Source: Planctomycetota bacterium (GTDB lineage: Bacteria; Planctomycetota; SZUA-567; H5-PLA8). From it: a DNA stretch of 7,172 nt. The position numbers and the translations under genes are program-made. A model generated the notes under the pieces. That model saw only the letters and a list, made by a program, of their open reading frames with translations, made no database searches and had not been told where the DNA came from. The stretch is taken from NCBI GenBank assembly GCA_025355035.1, contig JANXLS010000070.1, positions 1-7,172 on the forward strand. The letters are read 5' to 3'. Each line of letters starts with the position of its first letter. The stretch's first letter is position 1. Shown here in pieces: positions 1 through 5,963 of the stretch.

Positions 1-1214
1 GATTTGAGAAGGGGCGAAATTTCTCAAATAAAGTTTGGAACGCGTCACGGTTTGTGATGACGAGTATTGATGCGATATGTGGTGCGGGCTTCCAGTCTGC
101 TGCCACTGTGATGCAGGCTGGAAGCCTGCATCACAATGAGGGGGAACGGCTCCTTCGCGCTGAAGACAAGTGGATCCTGTCGCGGTTGAACAGCACGATC
201 AAGGCGCAGACGCAGGCGTTGGATGAGTTTGAATTGAGCAAGGCGACGAACGCGTTGTACGACTTTTTCTGGAACGAATTCTGCGCATGGACGATCGAAC
301 TGGCCAAGCCGCGCATGGCTCCGGGCGCGAGCGCGGAAGACAGTCGCGCGGCGTCGGCGGTGTTGCTGCATGTTCTGGATCGGTCGCTGCGGTTGCTGCA
401 TCCGTTTTGTCCGTTTGTGAGCGAAGCGCTGTGGGTGGAGTTGAACAAACGCGCGAAACCGGCGGAGCGCAATTTGGGCGCTGAATATAAAGGTAGCGAC
501 GCACGTCAGAATGAGGATGTGTTGGCGACGGCGGCGTGGCCGAAGGCGGATGAAGCGCGGATCGATGCGGCATTGGAAGCGCAGTTTGCCAGCCTCTTCG
601 ACGCGGTGATTGCCGTGCGCGCGGTGCGGCAGGAGTTGATCGACAATTCGCCGAAGGAGAAAAAGAAGGACGTGTCGGCAGCGCTGTCCGGAAAGCTGAG
701 TGTAGCGTTGCGGATGAGCAGCGCGGACGTGGCGGCGCGATTGAAGGATCAAAGCCACATCATTGAGCGCATGGCGAACACGCTGCCGCCGGAGATTGAG
801 AGTGCCGAACGCGCGGCTCCGCATCCAGCGAGCGCAACGGCGATCAAGGGCGGAACGATTTATGTGTCGCTATCGGACGATTTGGTGGATGTCGAGAAGC
901 TGCGTTTGGCGAAGGAAATCAAAAATATCGAGCAGTATATCCCGAGGATTGAAGGCAAGCTGAGTAACGAAAATTTTGTAAAGAACGCACCGCCAGAAGT
1001 GGTGGAAGAAGAACGGGCGCGCTTGAACGAGGCCAAAGAAAAACGGACGAATCTGGTTGCGGCATTAGGCCGATTTGAATCGAAAGAAGCGGTTCCGGAA
1101 GTGAAAGCCGTTGCAGTGCAGGCGCCGAAAGAAATACCGGCGGCAGTTGAATCGACAGAGGTGAAGTCTGCAAAGCAGCCTCAAAACAAACCAATGAAGA
1201 AGAGGAAAGCATGA
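1..1214 (+). CDS. valS: Valyl-tRNA synthetase, C-terminal part (5' end outside window)
   Basis: Class I aminoacyl-tRNA synthetase that charges tRNA-Val with valine in the cytoplasm. The gene is cut at the left edge. The first full codon is at position 3, leaving 403 visible residues and a TGA stop at 1212-1214. The visible part starts in the characteristic stretch GRNFSNKVWNASRF (residues 4-17), which enters the anticodon-binding domain. DKWILSRLN follows at residues 55-63 and LHPFCPFVSEALW at about 131-144. Near the C-terminus is the charged helical tRNA-contacting arm (about 296-358: DVEKLRLAKEI, then EEERARLNEAKEKR), typical of ValS. The HIGH and KMSKS motifs would lie upstream of the window. 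Three things are odd: a palindromic repeat translated at residues 28-44, an over-long linker after ALW, and a 45-residue Lys/Ala/Pro-rich tail. The GTG/ATG at 54-59 is internal, not the start, because the frame is open with ValS sequence before it. The next gene overlaps the stop codon. Confidence 0.95.
   Translation, partial: FEKGRNFSNKVWNASRFVMTSIDAICGAGFQSAATVMQAGSLHHNEGERLLRAEDKWILSRLNSTIKAQTQALDEFELSKATNALYDFFWNEFCAWTIELAKPRMAPGASAEDSRAASAVLLHVLDRSLRLLHPFCPFVSEALWVELNKRAKPAERNLGAEYKGSDARQNEDVLATAAWPKADEARIDAALEAQFASLFDAVIAVRAVRQELIDNSPKEKKKDVSAALSGKLSVALRMSSADVAARLKDQSHIIERMANTLPPEIESAERAAPHPASATAIKGGTIYVSLSDDLVDVEKLRLAKEIKNIEQYIPRIEGKLSNENFVKNAPPEVVEEERARLNEAKEKRTNLVAALGRFESKEAVPEVKAVAVQAPKEIPAAVESTEVKSAKQPQNKPMKKRKA
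83..135. repeat. Palindromic (REP/MITE-like) repeat inserted in frame in valS
   Basis: A perfect 13-bp inverted repeat, TGTGATGCAGGCT (107-119) and AGCCTGCATCACA (123-135), has a 3-nt GGA loop. A second, alternative pairing joins GCTTCCAGTCTGC (88-100) to GCAGGCTGGAAGC (113-125) with one mismatch. The segment is therefore two diverged copies of one palindromic unit. It is read through in the valS frame as GFQSAATVMQAGSLHHN without a stop. From memory of E. coli and B. subtilis ValS, about 22 residues separate NASRF from D(K/R)WIL; here there are 37. That fits an insertion of about 15 codons, possibly replacing some native linker. The exact element ends are uncertain, and only one locus is visible here. 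Confidence 0.7.
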
Positions 1215-1870
1215 AAATTTTGATGGTCCTCGCGAGCGTAATTCTGGCGACGGCGTGTTCATTCGCGCCGGCTTTCGCGGCGGATGTGGCGACGGTGAAT
1301 CAACCCGTCTTCCTGCTCTGTCCGTCGCACGAGCACTACGGTTCGTGGTCACTTTATCTCAAGGTCGATAAGAACGATCCAAGCAAGGTGCTGGCATTGG
1401 GCCTCGAAGAACTCACCAATCGGAACAGCAAGGACGATGGGGGCTACGAAAAGGTGATCGAGGCGCAACGCAACCCGGAAACGGCGCGTCAGAACATCGG
1501 AACGCTGGAGGCGGCATCGTTCGGAAGTGGATCGATTCGGGTGGAGAAGAACAATGCGCTGAGCGTGACCTGTACTCCGAAAGGCTCGGACTATGAGTTG
1601 ATGATCAACATGCGCATCAGCGCAGATGGTCACTTCATCATCGGCGGAACCGAATCGGACAAGCGAAACGTTATTTTGAAGTACAACGCGGTCGAGAAGA
1701 AATGGGCGGCGTACGCGACGGTGCTGGCGAACCAAGAAGGGCAGAACGTCGTCGGTGCGCAGCCGCTGTTTCTTTCGGGACTCGCATTCCCGGTGACGGG
1801 GACGGGAATTTATCGCATCGTGGCCGGGTTGATGGGCGGTCGCGCGGTGATTGTTTACGATTCCAAGTAG
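1211..1870 (+). CDS. Exported protein of unknown function
   Basis: A 219-residue protein that I do not recognise. The N-terminus is a clear Sec signal peptide: K2, a hydrophobic run to about residue 15, then AFA|AD, giving probable signal peptidase I cleavage after A23. C16 lies in a poor lipobox (ATAC), so a lipoprotein is possible but less likely. The mature part has only two cysteines, C37 (in LLCPSHEHYGSW) and C121 (SVTCTPKGSD). They could form a disulfide in the periplasm. The rest alternates charged turns and short beta-like stretches and ends GGRAVIVYDSK, suggesting a small beta-rich domain. The start is supported by the signal peptide and by GAGGA at 1202-1206, 4 nt before the ATG. 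The ATG overlaps the valS TGA (ATGA), so translation is probably coupled to valS. Whether the product has any link to tRNA charging cannot be told. Confidence 0.85.
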   Translation: MKILMVLASVILATACSFAPAFAADVATVNQPVFLLCPSHEHYGSWSLYLKVDKNDPSKVLALGLEELTNRNSKDDGGYEKVIEAQRNPETARQNIGTLEAASFGSGSIRVEKNNALSVTCTPKGSDYELMINMRISADGHFIIGGTESDKRNVILKYNAVEKKWAAYATVLANQEGQNVVGAQPLFLSGLAFPVTGTGIYRIVAGLMGGRAVIVYDSK

Positions 1871-1908
1871 TTCGGTGACGAACCTATCTGGCGTCGTTGG
1901 GAACGACG
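1870..1908. terminator. Small hairpins in the convergent gap (possible weak terminator)
   Basis: Two short perfect stems follow the exported-protein stop. GTTCG (1870-1874) pairs with CGAAC (1879-1883) around a GTGA tetraloop. CGTCGTT (1892-1898) pairs with AACGACG (1902-1908) around GGG, inside the 3' end of the facing lipoprotein gene. Neither is followed by a T-run on either strand, so calling this a terminator is tentative. It is the only termination-like structure between two genes that converge with a 13-bp gap. Confidence 0.25.
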
Positions 1909-2210
1909 ATGGGCGCGGAGTTCGATTCGTTTTGAATGCGTTGTTGCTCTGCCGCGTTGCGTTGTTTTTCGATTTGCGATTGCAGCACGACCGGGCCGCC
2001 GTGGGTGGTTCGGACGTCAAGAAAACCGCCAACGTTCAGCGTCGGTTCGAGATTCGGGTCGGAAGTTTTATAATCGACCACGCGCGAAATGATCGAGCGA
2101 TTTTCGCTGACGGTTTCGGGCCTGTCGGAATGCACCGAATCGGATTGGCAGCCCGCTACGACAATCACGATCGATGCGCAGGCAAGTATGTGGGTCAGTC
2201 GAAGGTTCAT
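1884..2210 (-). CDS. Small lipoprotein of unknown function
   Basis: A 108-residue protein running leftward from the ATG at 2208-2210 to a TAG at 1884-1886. It starts with a textbook type II signal peptide: MNLRLTH, a hydrophobic stretch to V18, then the lipobox V18-A19-G20 with lipidated C21. Gln at +2 favours the outer membrane. The mature part of about 88 residues is polar. It contains SRVVDYKTSDPNLEPTLNV and GGFLDVRTTHGGPVVLQSQ, then a Gln/Glu/Arg/Asn-rich, probably helical tail. I do not recognise the family. The frame stays open 42 codons further upstream (to 2336), but those codons encode no signal peptide and would fill the divergent promoter region, so the lipobox-proximal Met is chosen. 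The ribosome-binding site is weak (GCGGGAC). The gene is divergent from the TauE-type exporter and convergent with the exported protein. Confidence 0.8.
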   Translation of the reverse strand: MNLRLTHILACASIVIVVAGCQSDSVHSDRPETVSENRSIISRVVDYKTSDPNLEPTLNVGGFLDVRTTHGGPVVLQSQIEKQRNAAEQQRIQNESNSAPIVVPNDAR

Positions 2211-2247
2211 TATTTTGTCCCGCTGAAGATGGTACATCCACGCGATG

Positions 2248-2253
2248 AGTATA
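2248..2253 (-). promoter_or_regulatory. Candidate -10 element for the lipoprotein gene
   Basis: On the minus strand the hexamer reads TATACT, in the context GGCTATACTCAT. It would place the transcript start near 2241 and give a leader of about 31 nt before the ATG. No good -35 box is seen at normal spacing. Support comes from position and from the same TATACTC hexamer lying at almost the same distance upstream of leuB. Confidence 0.35.
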
Positions 2254-2338
2254 GCCGCGAGGTGCGGATTGCGGGGTGAAATTAATTCAGCGCGCTTGCG
2301 AGGCCATTCGATGGATGTAGACTTCGCGGTCATCAAAC

Positions 2339-3127
2339 ATGAGCGAGTATTTTAACCCAACACATATTCCGCCGGTCTTATGGTCGCTGGCCGCGCTGGG
2401 ATCGATCGGCTTTGGGCTGTCGAAAACGGGCATTCCAGGCGTTGGGATTTTGGGAGTAGCGCTGTTCGCGGTGGTCTTTCAAAAATCACCGGGACTGGCG
2501 CTGCCGTTGTTGATCGTCGCGGATTTTGTGGCGGGATTTGCTTACTATCGGCTGGCGGTGTGGCCGAAGATGCTGCGCATGTTTCCGTGGGCGGCGATCG
2601 GAATTCTCGCCGGCTTCTGGATGCTGAACGCGATCAATTCGTCCGAGCACAAAGACTCGGCTCCGAAGACGCTGAATCATATCATCGGCTGGATGTTGAT
2701 CGCGCTTGTTGGGCTGTCTGTGTGGTGGCGCTGGTTGCGAAAGACACCCGCCGATCCAGACGCGCCGGATTCGCACGGGCTGGCGTTTGAGATTGTCGTG
2801 GGGGTCATCTCAGGCTTCACGACGATGATTGCGAACGCGGCGGGGCCGATCATGATTCTGTATTTGCTGCGCATGAAGCTGCCGAAGATGCAGTTCATCG
2901 GCACGTGCTCGCTTTTTTTTCTGGTACTCAATTGCTTCAAAGTGCCGTTCATGGTTTACAACGGGATGATCACGATGGAGACGATGCGCATTGACCTCCA
3001 GTTCATTCCGTTTTCGCTGTTGGGCGCGTTCGTCGGCTGGGCGATCATTAAGTGGATTAATCAGGCGCTTTTCGAGAGTCTGTGTCTGGCGTTTACGGCG
3101 ATCGCTGCGGTTTATCTTGTGCGATAG
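2339..3127 (+). CDS. Sulfite exporter TauE/SafE family membrane protein
   Basis: An inner-membrane protein of 262 residues, the usual length for the TauE/SafE (DUF81) family, whose studied members export sulfite, sulfoacetate or related anions. Roughly eight hydrophobic segments are visible. Both family half-motifs are present: GFGLSKTGIPGVGILG at residues 24-39, and GFTTMIANAAGPIMILYLL from residue 159. The second is followed by LPKMQFIGT and a FFLVLNCFKVPF segment. The short loop at about residues 132-147 (RKTPADPDAPDSHG) divides the two halves. The substrate cannot be read from the sequence, and there is no sulfur gene nearby to help. An in-frame TAG at 2318-2320 excludes an upstream start, and no Shine-Dalgarno sequence is evident before the ATG. 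It is divergent from the lipoprotein gene across 128 bp, and 202 bp separate it from glgP, so it is probably its own transcript. Confidence 0.92.
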   Translation: MSEYFNPTHIPPVLWSLAALGSIGFGLSKTGIPGVGILGVALFAVVFQKSPGLALPLLIVADFVAGFAYYRLAVWPKMLRMFPWAAIGILAGFWMLNAINSSEHKDSAPKTLNHIIGWMLIALVGLSVWWRWLRKTPADPDAPDSHGLAFEIVVGVISGFTTMIANAAGPIMILYLLRMKLPKMQFIGTCSLFFLVLNCFKVPFMVYNGMITMETMRIDLQFIPFSLLGAFVGWAIIKWINQALFESLCLAFTAIAAVYLVR

Positions 3128-3329
3128 CTTGGCACCAGTGTGGGCGAAAGGCGACAGTGTGCTCGAAAATTTGTCGATTTGAATTTTCGAGCAAATTCGG
3201 TTTAAAAGCGTTCTCAGGTGCGCTAAAATCGAAATCAGAATTTCAATTCGATTTGGCACTGTTCGTGTTAGGGGAGTTTGATTATCTCCGATCACGGTTT
3301 CGTTTCTTGAAAGTGAGGGTTCGCGTTTC
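3128..3329. other. Repeat-rich intergenic region between the exporter gene and glgP
   Basis: No gene is supportable in these 202 bp. Three structured features are present. An imperfect direct repeat CAGTGTGnnCGAAA lies at 3136-3149 and 3155-3168, 19 bp apart. A perfect 12-bp inverted repeat is TGCTCGAAAATT (3160-3171) with AATTTTCGAGCA (3182-3193). An 8-bp inverted repeat is AAATCGAA (3226-3233) with TTCGATTT (3247-3254). The region is more AT-rich than its surroundings. It must hold the end of the exporter transcript and probably the glgP promoter, but I cannot place a convincing -35/-10 pair. A usable ribosome-binding site, GAGGG (3314-3318), lies 11 nt before the glgP ATG. Confidence 0.6.
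3160..3193. repeat. 12-bp perfect inverted repeat (hairpin or operator)
   Basis: TGCTCGAAAATT and AATTTTCGAGCA are exact reverse complements around a 10-nt centre, starting 33 bp after the exporter stop codon. No T-run follows, so it is not a classical intrinsic terminator. It could be an AT-rich hairpin in the exporter 3' UTR or a dimeric-regulator site ahead of glgP. Confidence 0.6.
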
Positions 3330-5894
3330 ATGAGGAATGTTCGCACGTATACCGTAGTTCCCGCGTTGCCCGGGCGTTTGAGCGCGTTGCGCGACATTGC
3401 GTTCAATTTGTGGTGGACTTGGACAGGCGAAGCGCGCCAATTGTTCATCGAGATTGACCGCGATCTTTGGGAAACCAGCGGACACAACCCTCTCATTCTG
3501 CTGGGGCGCCTCAGCCCTCAAAAATTGAAAGCGCTGTCCGAAGACAGCGGGTTCCTCGCCGCATTGGATCGCGTCAAATTCAGCCTTGACGCGTATATGG
3601 CCGCTGAAACGTGGCACAGCCAGCTGATGATCGGCAAGCGCTCACCATCGATCGCGTATTTCAGCGCGGAATTCGGTCTGCATGAATGCCTCCCGATTTA
3701 CTCGGGCGGTCTTGGGCTGCTCGCTGGCGATCACTTGAAAGCGGCTTCGGCTTTGGGCATTCCGCTGACGGGTGTCGGTTTGTTCTATTACAACGGGTAT
3801 TTTCGCCAGTATCTGAACCACGATGGATACCAGCAGGAATATCTGTATCCGAACGATTTCTACAACTTGCCGTGTACGCTACAAACGGGAAAAGATGGCA
3901 GGCCATTGATGATTTCGGTCGATTTCCCCGGTCGAAAAATATGGGCGCAGATCTGGCTTGTCCAAGTGGGTCGTATCGCGCAGTATCTGCTCGACACGAA
4001 GATCGACGCCAACAGCGGTGAAGACAAAGCGATCACGGATCAGTTGTACGGCGGCGATCACGAGCACCGCTTGAAGCAGGAAATTCTGCTGGGCGTCGGT
4101 GGTGTTCGCGCGCTCCGGGCGCTCGGACGCGAGCCGGAAGTCGTGCACATGAACGAAGGTCATGCGGCGTTCTCGGCGATCGAGCGCATGCGCATTTTGA
4201 TTGAGGAAAAAGGCCTGCAGTTCCACGAAGCGTTGGAAGCGTGCATTCCGGGAAATATTTTCACGACGCACACGCCGGTTCCGGCTGGAAACGAAGTGTT
4301 TGGCATCGACTTGATGGATCGCTACTTCAGCGACTGGCCCAGCAAACTGCGCATCGACCGGAAGTCGTTCCTCGCGCTGGGGCGCATCAATCCGCACAAC
4401 GAAAATGAAACGTTTTCGATGACGATTCTCGCGCTTCGGACAGCGGGTGCGGCCAATGGCGTTGCGAAGCTTCACGGCGAAGTTTCGCGCGCAATGTGGT
4501 CGAGCGTGTGGCCGGATGTGCCGGTACATGAGGTGCCGATTGGGCACGTTACAAACGGCTGTCACATTCGATCGTATGTTTCGGATCAGTTGGACGAATT
4601 GTTTGTGCGTTACTGCGGCCCGCGTTGGTCCCTAGATGCGTGGAACCAAGGCACGAATTGGCGCGGTCCGGATTCGATTCCCGATTCGGAATTGTGGCGT
4701 GTTCACGAAAAGCGCCGTTCGCGGTTGGTGACGTGGGCGCGCGAGCGTGTCAAGTCGCAGCTCAAACGCGCCGGAGCGTCACCGCGTTCGGTTGAAGATG
4801 CAGAAGAAATCTTCGATCCGGAAGTGCTGACGATTGGTTTTGCTCGTCGCTTCGCCACGTACAAGCGTGGCACGTTGTTGTTCCGAAATCTGGATCGACT
4901 TGCGCAGATTCTTTCGGACAAGGATCGCCGCGTACAGATTATTTACGCTGGAAAAGCACATCCAAAGGACAATGCTGGAAAGCAGTTCATCCAGTCAATC
5001 TACCAGTTTGCGCGCGATCCGCGTTTCAAGAACCGTATCATCTTCCTTGAAGATTATGACATCACTGTCGCGCGGTATCTTGTGCAGGGGGTTGATGTGT
5101 GGCTGAACACGCCGCGTCGACCGATGGAAGCGTCGGGAACGTCGGGCATGAAGGCAGCTGCAAACGGCGCGTTGAATTGTTCGATTCTCGACGGCTGGTG
5201 GCCGGAGGGTTTCGACGGTGAAAACGGCTGGGCAATCGGCCGCGGCGAAGACTACACGGACTTGGAATATCAGGACGACGTTGAAAGCCGCGCATTGTAT
5301 GACCTGTTGGAAAATCATATTGTTCCGTTGTTCTACGAACGACGCAGTGATGGCCTGCCGCGCGAATGGATCCGCCGCATGAAACGGGCGATGATGACCG
5401 CCGCGGGTACGTTCAGCACGTTCCGAATGGTGCAGGATTATTTCGAAAAATACTACAGCAAGGCCGGCGAAAGCTGGGTGAAGATCAACGAAGGCAACCT
5501 TGACAAGGCTAAGGAATTGTGGCATTGGAAGCTGAATCTCTTCCAGAACTGGGCGCAGATTCGTGTCGAAGAAGAAACTGCCGAGCGAACGGAGCATTTG
5601 AATTCCGGCGCATCAATGAAGCTGAGTGTCAAGATGCACCTCGGACCGATTAATCCCGACGACGTCGACGTGCAGGCGTACTACGGACGATTGAACGATC
5701 AGGGCGGAATTGTCGAGGGAGCATCGAAGTCGCTCAGTTGTATTTTCCGTGTCGACGGCTCGGACGGGTCTTACCGCTATTCGGGTGAGATTCCGTGCGG
5801 AGCGGCGGGACGATTCGGGTATGAAATCCGGGCGCTTCCGAAGAATCCGAACCTGATGTCGCAGTTCATTCCCAGCTTAATTACGTGGGGGTAA
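3330..5894 (+). CDS. glgP: Alpha-glucan (glycogen/maltodextrin) phosphorylase, DUF3417 type
   Basis: A complete cytoplasmic enzyme of 854 residues. It removes glucose units from alpha-1,4-glucans with phosphate, yielding glucose-1-phosphate, and depends on pyridoxal phosphate. It belongs to the 'archaeal-type' GT35 subfamily rather than the E. coli GlgP/MalP type. The N-terminal DUF3417-like region (LRDIAFNLWWTWTGEARQLF) comes first. It is followed by YFSAEFGLHECLPIYSGGLG (from residue 110), HMNEGHAAF (273-281), TTHTPVPAGNEVF (312-324), and GFARRFATYKR (503-513). The PLP-lysine motif ASGTSGMKAAANG is at 601-613, with K608 the likely Schiff-base lysine. The C-terminal HLGPINPDDVDVQAYYG stretch is also typical. 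Length and motif order look intact. GAGGG lies 11 nt before the ATG. It stands alone, with no other glycogen gene in view, and ends at a heptad-repeat terminator facing leuB. Confidence 0.95.
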   Translation: MRNVRTYTVVPALPGRLSALRDIAFNLWWTWTGEARQLFIEIDRDLWETSGHNPLILLGRLSPQKLKALSEDSGFLAALDRVKFSLDAYMAAETWHSQLMIGKRSPSIAYFSAEFGLHECLPIYSGGLGLLAGDHLKAASALGIPLTGVGLFYYNGYFRQYLNHDGYQQEYLYPNDFYNLPCTLQTGKDGRPLMISVDFPGRKIWAQIWLVQVGRIAQYLLDTKIDANSGEDKAITDQLYGGDHEHRLKQEILLGVGGVRALRALGREPEVVHMNEGHAAFSAIERMRILIEEKGLQFHEALEACIPGNIFTTHTPVPAGNEVFGIDLMDRYFSDWPSKLRIDRKSFLALGRINPHNENETFSMTILALRTAGAANGVAKLHGEVSRAMWSSVWPDVPVHEVPIGHVTNGCHIRSYVSDQLDELFVRYCGPRWSLDAWNQGTNWRGPDSIPDSELWRVHEKRRSRLVTWARERVKSQLKRAGASPRSVEDAEEIFDPEVLTIGFARRFATYKRGTLLFRNLDRLAQILSDKDRRVQIIYAGKAHPKDNAGKQFIQSIYQFARDPRFKNRIIFLEDYDITVARYLVQGVDVWLNTPRRPMEASGTSGMKAAANGALNCSILDGWWPEGFDGENGWAIGRGEDYTDLEYQDDVESRALYDLLENHIVPLFYERRSDGLPREWIRRMKRAMMTAAGTFSTFRMVQDYFEKYYSKAGESWVKINEGNLDKAKELWHWKLNLFQNWAQIRVEEETAERTEHLNSGASMKLSVKMHLGPINPDDVDVQAYYGRLNDQGGIVEGASKSLSCIFRVDGSDGSYRYSGEIPCGAAGRFGYEIRALPKNPNLMSQFIPSLITWG

Positions 5895-5900
5895 CGTCGG

Positions 5901-5956
5901 TTCAAAGTTCAAAGTTCAAAGTTAACGGCGAAGGCAGTCAACTTTGAACTTTGAAC
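5901..5956. repeat. Heptad TTCAAAG direct and inverted repeats
   Basis: Three exact tandem copies of TTCAAAG lie at 5901-5907, 5908-5914 and 5915-5921. Two tandem reverse-complement copies (CTTTGAA register) lie at 5942-5948 and 5949-5955. Because the left side has three units and the right only two, the stem can form in two registers. Confidence 0.85.
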
Positions 5957-5963
5957 GTTTTTT
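5907..5963 (+). terminator. Rho-independent-like terminator of glgP built from TTCAAAG heptads
   Basis: The 17-bp perfect stem joins GTTCAAAGTTCAAAGTT (5907-5923) to AACTTTGAACTTTGAAC (5940-5956) across a 16-nt loop. A G and six Ts (5958-5963) follow on the plus strand. It begins 12 bp after the glgP stop. The stem is unusually AT-rich for an intrinsic terminator, but its length compensates. On the minus strand the same stem directly follows the leuB TGA but lacks a T-run, so it would serve leuB less well. Confidence 0.7.

Noticed and set aside
45..824. 259-codon open frame on the minus strand
   Set aside because: It is antisense to well-supported valS sequence, with Arg/His-rich low-quality composition typical of a shadow frame.
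54..1214. GTG/ATG at 54-59 as the valS start codon
   Set aside because: The same frame is open back to position 3 and encodes the conserved GRNFSNKVWNASRF block, so these codons are internal.
1349..2032. 227-codon minus-strand frame
   Set aside because: It is antisense to the exported protein, rich in Arg/Ser/His, and has no domain signal.
1851..2279. 142-codon plus-strand frame over the lipoprotein gene
   Set aside because: It has no recognisable start context or motif and lies opposite a gene with a clear lipobox signal peptide.
2211..2336. N-terminal extension of the lipoprotein to 2336
   Set aside because: The added 42 residues have no signal features, would bury the lipobox, and would occupy the whole divergent promoter region.
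3879..4565. 228-codon minus-strand frame within glgP
   Set aside because: It is a shadow of conserved phosphorylase coding sequence.
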